DNA of 64,000 nucleotides from Arthrobacter sp. MYb23. GTDB taxonomy: Bacteria > Actinomycetota > Actinomycetes > Actinomycetales > Micrococcaceae. Under the pieces are notes generated by a model, which saw nothing but the letters and a program-made list of their open reading frames with translations, did not search any database and was not told the DNA's origin. The position numbers and the translations under genes are program-made. Below, in pieces: positions 59,592-64,000 of this stretch (position 1 is its first letter; each line of letters starts with the position of its first letter). The stretch spans positions 62,001 to 126,000 of the forward strand of contig NZ_PCPR01000005.1 in NCBI RefSeq assembly GCF_002979775.1, written 5' to 3'.

Positions 59592-60533
59592 ATGATCACG
59601 TTCCTTGCGAAGCGGACGGTGACCCTCGTGGTCGCCGTCCTGCTGTCGTCCTTTGCTGTCTTCCTGATTCCTTATGTCACTCCGGGCGATCCTGTCCGGA
59701 AGATCATCCGCTCCCGCGTCGCCGGGGATGTGGTGGATGACGCCACTGTTCGAGCTTTGGGCGAGAGCCTGGGCCTCAACGATCCTCTTCCCGTCCAGTA
59801 CCTGCGGTGGCTGGGGGATTTCTTCACCGGGGACATGGGGTTGTCCCATATCAGCAGGACACCCGTGGTTGACCAAGTGATGCCGGCTTTGGGGATCACT
59901 CTCAGCCTGGTGTTCGTCGCCCTGGGCGCTGCGGTGGTGGTGTCACTGCCCTTGGGGATTATTGCGGCGCTAAAACAAGGCAGTAAGACCGACAAGTTGA
60001 TCACCACAGTCACACAGTCCTTCATCGCCATGCCTGAATACTGGTTGGCGCCGCTGCTGGTGCTCGTGTTCGCCCTCAAACTGTCCCTCTTGCCCTCGGC
60101 AGGGTGGAACACGGCGTCTTCCATTGTGCTGCCAGCGGCAACACTGGCGTTGCGTCCCATTAGCTTCTTCACCTCCGCCGTACGGTCAGGAATGATCGAT
60201 GCCCTCGACGCCGAGCACATCTCCGCCGCGCGCGCCCGGGGATTGAGCCACGTCCAGACCGTCATGAGGCATGTTGTGCCGAACGGCCTGGTGCCGTTGT
60301 CCACACTGTTTGCGGTGTGGTTTGCAGGTCTGCTGGGAGGCTCGGTCATTGTGGAGGTGATCTTCGCGATCCCGGGCATGGGCAGGCTCCTTTTTGATGC
60401 CGTGGTCAATAGTGACATCCCCTTGGCCCAAGGAGGCGTGGTGGTGGTTGTGGCATTGGCTGTCGCGATCACAACGCTTGCCGATTTCCTGCACCGGATC
60501 CTGAGCCCGAAAGTCAGTGGTGCCCTTGCGTAA
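59592..60533 (+). CDS. ABC transporter permease, DppB/NikB type
   Basis: The 313-residue protein begins MITFLAKRTVTLVVAVLLSSFAVFLIPYVTPGDPVRK. It has six helices and the EAA loop SAARARGLSHVQTVMRHVVPNGLVP near residue 220. It is a channel subunit of the iron-box importer. Its 3' end overlaps the next permease gene by 17 bases. Confidence 0.9.
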   Translation: MITFLAKRTVTLVVAVLLSSFAVFLIPYVTPGDPVRKIIRSRVAGDVVDDATVRALGESLGLNDPLPVQYLRWLGDFFTGDMGLSHISRTPVVDQVMPALGITLSLVFVALGAAVVVSLPLGIIAALKQGSKTDKLITTVTQSFIAMPEYWLAPLLVLVFALKLSLLPSAGWNTASSIVLPAATLALRPISFFTSAVRSGMIDALDAEHISAARARGLSHVQTVMRHVVPNGLVPLSTLFAVWFAGLLGGSVIVEVIFAIPGMGRLLFDAVVNSDIPLAQGGVVVVVALAVAITTLADFLHRILSPKVSGALA

Positions 60534-61362
60534 CCGTTCAGCGATCGACGCCGCCGCCGTCGTGGTTCTCGTCCTTATCGTCAGTGCTGTGGCAGCTGCG
60601 CCATGGCTGGCGCCGTTCCCTCCGGATGATCAGAACCTTGCCGTACGGCTTGCACCTCCCAGCGCTACGCACTGGCTGGGAACGGACCACCTCGGGCGGG
60701 ACACTCTGAGCAGATTGCTCGACGGCGGCCGCTTCTCTTTGCTGGTTGCCGCGCTGGCCACCGTGCTCACCGGCGTCATAGGTTTGGTGATCGGCGTCCT
60801 CAGCGCCCGCCGCAAAGGCTGGCTGGATGAGCTGTTCACGCGCACCAATGACGTCTTGCTGGCCTTGCCCGAAATGGTGGTGGCGTTGTTTATTGTCGCT
60901 GCCATGGGAACCGGCTTCACATCACTGCTGGTGGCGTTGACCGTGACAGGATGGACGCCGTTTGCACGGCTGGCCCGGACCCTGGCCTATGACATCTCGG
61001 CACGCGGATTCGTGGAAGCGGCGCGGGTGGTGGGTTGTTCGCAGTCGTTCATTGTTTTCCGCCACATCCTGCCGCATCTGGCCGCGCCAATGCTGGGGCA
61101 GGCAACGCTGCGCTTCGGCCAGCTCCTGATCAGCGTAGGAGCCCTGTCCTACCTTGGGCTCGGCGTCCAACCGCCGCAATCGGACTGGGGTTCCATGCTG
61201 GCGGCGGCGCAACCCTACGCGGAAAGGGCGCCGTGGGGGATCATCGCTCCCGGACTCGCCGTCTTCCTGGTTGCCCTCTGCGTGACGTTGATCGGTCAAC
61301 GGGCATCGCGCCGGGCCTCGGATCCGGTGGACGTCCTGGTAGTGGAGGGTCAGCATGCCTGA
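60517..61362 (+). CDS. ABC transporter permease, DppC/NikC type
   Basis: From GTG 60517 (a second GTG is at 60520) the product is 281 residues. It is DppC-like, with THWLGTDHLGRDTLSRLLDGGR and the EAA loop FVEAARVVGCSQSFIVFRHILPHL. Second channel subunit. It overlaps both the preceding permease and the fused ATPase gene, so all are co-translated. Confidence 0.88.
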   Translation: MVPLRNRSAIDAAAVVVLVLIVSAVAAAPWLAPFPPDDQNLAVRLAPPSATHWLGTDHLGRDTLSRLLDGGRFSLLVAALATVLTGVIGLVIGVLSARRKGWLDELFTRTNDVLLALPEMVVALFIVAAMGTGFTSLLVALTVTGWTPFARLARTLAYDISARGFVEAARVVGCSQSFIVFRHILPHLAAPMLGQATLRFGQLLISVGALSYLGLGVQPPQSDWGSMLAAAQPYAERAPWGIIAPGLAVFLVALCVTLIGQRASRRASDPVDVLVVEGQHA

Positions 61363-62947
61363 GCTGGTGGTTGAGGATCTGACAGTCCACAGCGCGGAGA
61401 CAGGACGCCCGATCCTGGATGGTGTCAGCCTCACCGTGAAACCCGGCGAGTTCGTGGCGCTTGTGGGAGGCTCTGGTTCGGGGAAGACCATGACCGCGCG
61501 GTCCATCCTGCAGCTACTTCCTCAGCCCTTGAGGATTAAGTCCGGGTCCATCCGGCTCGGCTCCCTGGACGTCGCCGGGGCATCGGAATCAGAGCTGAAC
61601 CGTATCCGGGGTGGCCGGCTCGGAATGCTCTTCCAGCAGCCAAAAAAGATGTTCAACCCCAACAAAAGCATCGGAGCCCATCTTCGGGAACCCCTCAAAC
61701 TCCATGCTGGCCTGCGCGGCCACGCGGCAAAGGCGAAGGTGCTCGAATTGCTGGCCGAGGTGGGCTTCGAGGATCCACAAAGGGGCGCAAGCTCGTACCC
61801 GCATCAGCTTTCCGGCGGCATGGCGCAACGGGCCATGACTGCCATGGCCTTGGCCGGCCAGCCCGAGATCCTTCTTGCAGACGAGCCGACGTCCGCGCTG
61901 GACAAAGTTCTGGAACAACAAATCCTGGAGTTGTTGGACCAGCAACGGATCCAGCGAGGCCTGGGGATCCTCTACATCACCCATAACCTTGCCTCTGTTG
62001 CTGCCTTTGCGGACAGGGTGCTGGTGATGGATGCAGGCGTGATTGTTGAATCGGGCACCACGGAGTCGGTTCTCGGCAGTCCCAAGACCATGTACACCCG
62101 CAGACTCCTTGAAGCGTCCAACCTGGCGCCCACTGGTATCCCGGAGCCCCCCAAGCACCAGCGCAGTGCCCTGAAACTGACCAAGGTGGTCAAGCAGTTC
62201 GGATCCGGAAAGCGCAGCGGGCGCCCTGCCTTGGACTCGATCTCACTGGAGGTCCAACAAGGCGAAATCCTGGGCATCCTCGGCCAATCAGGATCAGGGA
62301 AGAGTACGCTCGCCCGGGCCATTGTTGGGTTGGAAGGCATCAGCAGTGGCAGCATCAGCAGGACGCTCGTGGCCAACGACGCAAGGGCAACAGCCGTGCA
62401 ACTGGTGTTCCAGGAGCCCCACGATTCCTTCGATCCGCGCATGACACTCCGAGCCAGCCTTGAAGCACCGCTCCGATCCCACAAAGAGTTCTCGGCAGAG
62501 GAACGGTCCCGGAAGCTTACTTCGGCAATGGAAGAAGTGGAGCTGGATCCGGCACTCCTGGACCGGCGACCAGGTCAATGCTCAGGTGGTCAATTACAGC
62601 GGGTCACCATTGCCCGGGCGTTACTTTTGGAGCCCGAAGTTTTGATCTGTGACGAGGCAACGTCCGCCTTGGATGCGCTGACCCAGCGGACCATTCTTGA
62701 CCTGCTCCAGCGACTCCATAGGGACCGCGCGCTGACGTTGGTGATCATCACCCATGACATGGACGTGGTGCGGCATATGTGCCAACGTGTGGCTGTTCTC
62801 TACCAAGGATGCCTTGTAGAGCTCACTGACACGGACAGGTTCTTTGCGGACCCGCAGCATCAGCACAGCCAAGCCCTCGTTTCGGCAGCCATTCCGTGCC
62901 GCGGCCTGCACCTCAAGAAAATCAGGGCCGCACTCCAAGTGAATTGA
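61355..62947 (+). CDS. Fused double ATPase of the Dpp/Nik importer (DppD-DppF in one chain)
   Basis: The 530-residue protein has two complete ATP-binding cassettes. The first has Walker A GGSGSGKT, signature LSGGMAQR and Walker [13 protein letters not shown] (residues about 1-255). The second has Walker A GQSGSGKST, signature CSGGQLQR and Walker B VLICDEATSALD (about 270-525). In the fructan importer the same two parts are separate genes, so the two Opp systems here are of different descent. It powers both halves of the transport cycle. Confidence 0.9.
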   Translation: MPELVVEDLTVHSAETGRPILDGVSLTVKPGEFVALVGGSGSGKTMTARSILQLLPQPLRIKSGSIRLGSLDVAGASESELNRIRGGRLGMLFQQPKKMFNPNKSIGAHLREPLKLHAGLRGHAAKAKVLELLAEVGFEDPQRGASSYPHQLSGGMAQRAMTAMALAGQPEILLADEPTSALDKVLEQQILELLDQQRIQRGLGILYITHNLASVAAFADRVLVMDAGVIVESGTTESVLGSPKTMYTRRLLEASNLAPTGIPEPPKHQRSALKLTKVVKQFGSGKRSGRPALDSISLEVQQGEILGILGQSGSGKSTLARAIVGLEGISSGSISRTLVANDARATAVQLVFQEPHDSFDPRMTLRASLEAPLRSHKEFSAEERSRKLTSAMEEVELDPALLDRRPGQCSGGQLQRVTIARALLLEPEVLICDEATSALDALTQRTILDLLQRLHRDRALTLVIITHDMDVVRHMCQRVAVLYQGCLVELTDTDRFFADPQHQHSQALVSAAIPCRGLHLKKIRAALQVN

Positions 62948-63001
62948 CCCTCTTCGCTACTAACCAGGTCCGCTGACGTCCCGCCACAACTCATCACACT
63001 C

Positions 63002-63031
63002 AACCCCCTTGCCGCCCGCGGTCAGGGGGTT
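63002..63031 (+). terminator. Terminator after the iron-box importer operon
   Basis: AACCCCCT (63002-63009) pairs with AGGGGGTT (63024-63031) around a 14-base loop, followed by AGTTGTTGTTGG. It starts 54 bases past the ATPase stop. Confidence 0.6.
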
Positions 63032-63094
63032 AGTTGTTGTTGGCGCACGGGAGGATTTACCGCGACGTGCTGTTCTTGAGCTCCAAGTCTTCGT

Positions 63095-63116
63095 TTGTTA
63101 GTATGACAGGACAAAC
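63095..63116. promoter_or_regulatory. Shared 22-bp element, copy 1 (tautomerase promoter)
   Basis: This element runs TTGT...ACAAAC and is the same as a stretch upstream of iolC at 18 of 22 positions. It includes the GACAGGACA block (63105-63113). It ends 14 bases before the tautomerase ATG, in the ribosome-site region, where a bound repressor would block expression. Confidence 0.55.
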
Positions 63117-63130
63117 TTAGGAGAAAAAAC

Positions 63131-63535
63131 ATGCCGCTTGTTCGAATTGATGTCAACCAGGGCCGCTCGCCAGAGCAATTGACCACCCTGAGCCGCGCGA
63201 TCCACGATGCCATCCTTGCGGAGTATGGGATACCGGAGCGCGACTACTTCCACATCCTCACTGAGCATGCACAGGGTCAGATCGTTGCCCAGGATGCAGG
63301 GCTGGGTTTTGAGCGCAGCTCCGGTGTTGTGATGATCCAGATCTTTACCCAGGGCGGGCGCAGCCAAGAAGCCAAGGGCTCGCTTTTTGAAGCCATCGCC
63401 ATCGGCCTTGCGCAGCTGGGGATACCCGGCGAGGACGTCTTTGTGGGCTACGTGGAGAACTCGCCAAGCGACTGGTCGTTCGGCTTTGGGCGCAGCCAGT
63501 ACGTCACGGGAGAACTGGCCGTTCCGAGCAAGTAA
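63131..63535 (+). CDS. Tautomerase family protein (Tautomerase_2 type)
   Basis: The 134-residue protein starts MPLVRIDVNQGRSPEQL, so processing exposes the Pro that is the catalytic base of the tautomerase superfamily. Two fused beta-alpha-beta units give the usual double length, with DYFHILTEHAQ and DVFVGYVENSPSDWSFG motifs. It should move protons in an enol/keto acid or sugar-derived intermediate. AGGAGAA lies before the ATG. It lies just before iolC and shares an upstream element with it, which suggests a role linked to inositol breakdown. Confidence 0.85.
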   Translation: MPLVRIDVNQGRSPEQLTTLSRAIHDAILAEYGIPERDYFHILTEHAQGQIVAQDAGLGFERSSGVVMIQIFTQGGRSQEAKGSLFEAIAIGLAQLGIPGEDVFVGYVENSPSDWSFGFGRSQYVTGELAVPSK

Positions 63536-63552
63536 AAGCACTCGGTGTCATG

Positions 63553-63587
63553 TTGTAAATATGTCAGTACAAACCTTTGACAGGACA
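63553..63587. promoter_or_regulatory. Shared element, copy 2, with an extra GACAGGACA (iolC promoter)
   Basis: TTGT...ACAAAC (63553-63574) repeats the element before the tautomerase gene, and an exact GACAGGACA follows at 63579-63587. The paired half-sites TGTCAGTACA and TGACAGGACA resemble the style of the Corynebacterium IolR motif, as I remember it. They lie 110 bases before the iolC start. Confidence 0.5.
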
Positions 63588-63697
63588 TTAAATCTGGTGC
63601 AAAGTAGTCATGTGGCCCCGCTCACTGAGGGGTGGCAAGGCATTGGGGCCCAGCGCTCAAAGGTTTAGAGTTCACAAGAGAAAGGTCAACGATCATC

Positions 63698-64000
63698 GTG
63701 ACCCACGAACTGCTTACGATCGGGCGCATCAGCGTTGATATCTACCCGAACGACATCGGAGTGGACCTGGAGGACGTGACGTCCTTCGGCAAATACCTCG
63801 GAGGTTCGCCCTCCAACGTAGCCGTCGCCGCGGCGCGTCACGGCCGCCGCGCGGGAGTCATTACCCGCACCGGCGATGACGCCTTTGGAAACTACCTTCA
63901 CCGGGAGTTGCACAAGTTCAACGTGGACGATTCCTTCGTCTCCGCTGTTAAGGAATACCCCACCGCTGTGACCTTCTGCGCGATTAAACCGCCTGAAGAC
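63698..64000 (+). CDS. iolC: 5-dehydro-2-deoxygluconokinase, N-terminal part (cut by right edge)
   Basis: A GTG at 63698 opens 101 codons that run off the window: TIGRISVDIYPNDIGVDLED, then GKYLGGSPSNVAVAAARHG, TRTGDDAFGNYLHREL and PTAVTFCAIKPPED. These are the start of a PfkB kinase, and the GRISVDIYPND opening and the TFCAIKPP segment are characteristic of IolC. IolC phosphorylates 2-deoxy-5-keto-D-gluconate in myo-inositol breakdown. The remaining iol genes presumably follow outside the window. Confidence 0.85.
   Translation, partial: MTHELLTIGRISVDIYPNDIGVDLEDVTSFGKYLGGSPSNVAVAAARHGRRAGVITRTGDDAFGNYLHRELHKFNVDDSFVSAVKEYPTAVTFCAIKPPED

Noticed and set aside
1-64000. Search for CRISPR arrays, insertion sequences, integrases, tRNA and rRNA genes
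   Set aside because: No regularly spaced repeats, transposase-like proteins or RNA gene sequences were recognised by eye. A tRNA or repeat scan could still find short items.

Overview
The window is high-GC DNA with dense, mostly short-spaced operons, GTG and ATG starts, AGGAGG-type ribosome sites and many ATGA stop/start overlaps. Three actinobacterial marker families sit together at 4292-6321 (SCO1664-like, DUF3090, MSMEG_4193-like phosphomutase; all associated with mycothiol-producing Actinobacteria). With the breadth of catabolic genes and a secreted levanase-type GH32, the best guess is an Arthrobacter/Paenarthrobacter-like soil actinobacterium. No rRNA, tRNA, CRISPR, insertion sequence or phage gene was seen; it looks like a chromosomal region devoted to catabolism.

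Layout. 1-6321: a DHFR-like reductase, a 2-hydroxyacid dehydrogenase/aminotransferase pair, small VOC and DUF1801 proteins, and the mycothiol-associated trio. 6456-13736: a GH3 glycosidase, a GT28-type glycosyltransferase, a ferredoxin reductase/fatty acid desaturase pair preceded by a possible leader peptide and hairpin, and a CbxX-type AAA+ ATPase. 13819-24281: iron-sulfur L-serine deaminase, a LysR regulator, a double-domain Lrp regulator divergent from an MFS/M20 amidohydrolase pair, a DUF808 membrane protein, a DJ-1/PfpI protein, and a nitrilase-family hydrolase divergent from its LysR regulator.

24345-35502 is a fructan (levan/inulin) locus. It has a LacI regulator with its own promoter and palindromic operator, an Opp/Dpp-type ABC importer (binding protein, two permeases, two ATPases), a cytoplasmic GH32 fructosidase, a Tat-secreted SacC-like levanase and a PfkB fructokinase. 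The implied flow is levan cut outside, fructo-oligosaccharides imported, hydrolysed, and fructose phosphorylated. Use of an Opp-family importer for a fructan is the unusual part.

35547-43870: an aldo/keto reductase, a regulator with a possible transporter remnant, a PrpF-MatC pair (isomerase and dicarboxylate carrier) divergent from a LysR gene, and a glycogen-debranching-type enzyme.

44054-57855 appears to be one GntR-controlled catabolic regulon for an amine or amino acid of unknown identity. A polar amino acid ABC importer, a sarcosine-oxidase-like flavoenzyme, a class III aminotransferase and a succinate-semialdehyde dehydrogenase run leftward. A HAD protein, a PuuB-like oxidase, an aldehyde dehydrogenase, a tartrate-dehydrogenase-like enzyme and a 2-hydroxyacid dehydrogenase run rightward. 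Four copies of a palindrome (ATTGT-CA/TG-ACAAT, one with a mismatched arm) lie in front of these units, three with a TTGACA that can serve as the -35 box.

57934-62947 is a separate Opp/Dpp/nickel-type importer behind a strong match to the DtxR/IdeR iron box, so it is probably iron-regulated metal or metallophore uptake. The right edge holds a tautomerase and the start of iolC (myo-inositol catabolism), which share a near-identical 22-bp upstream element.
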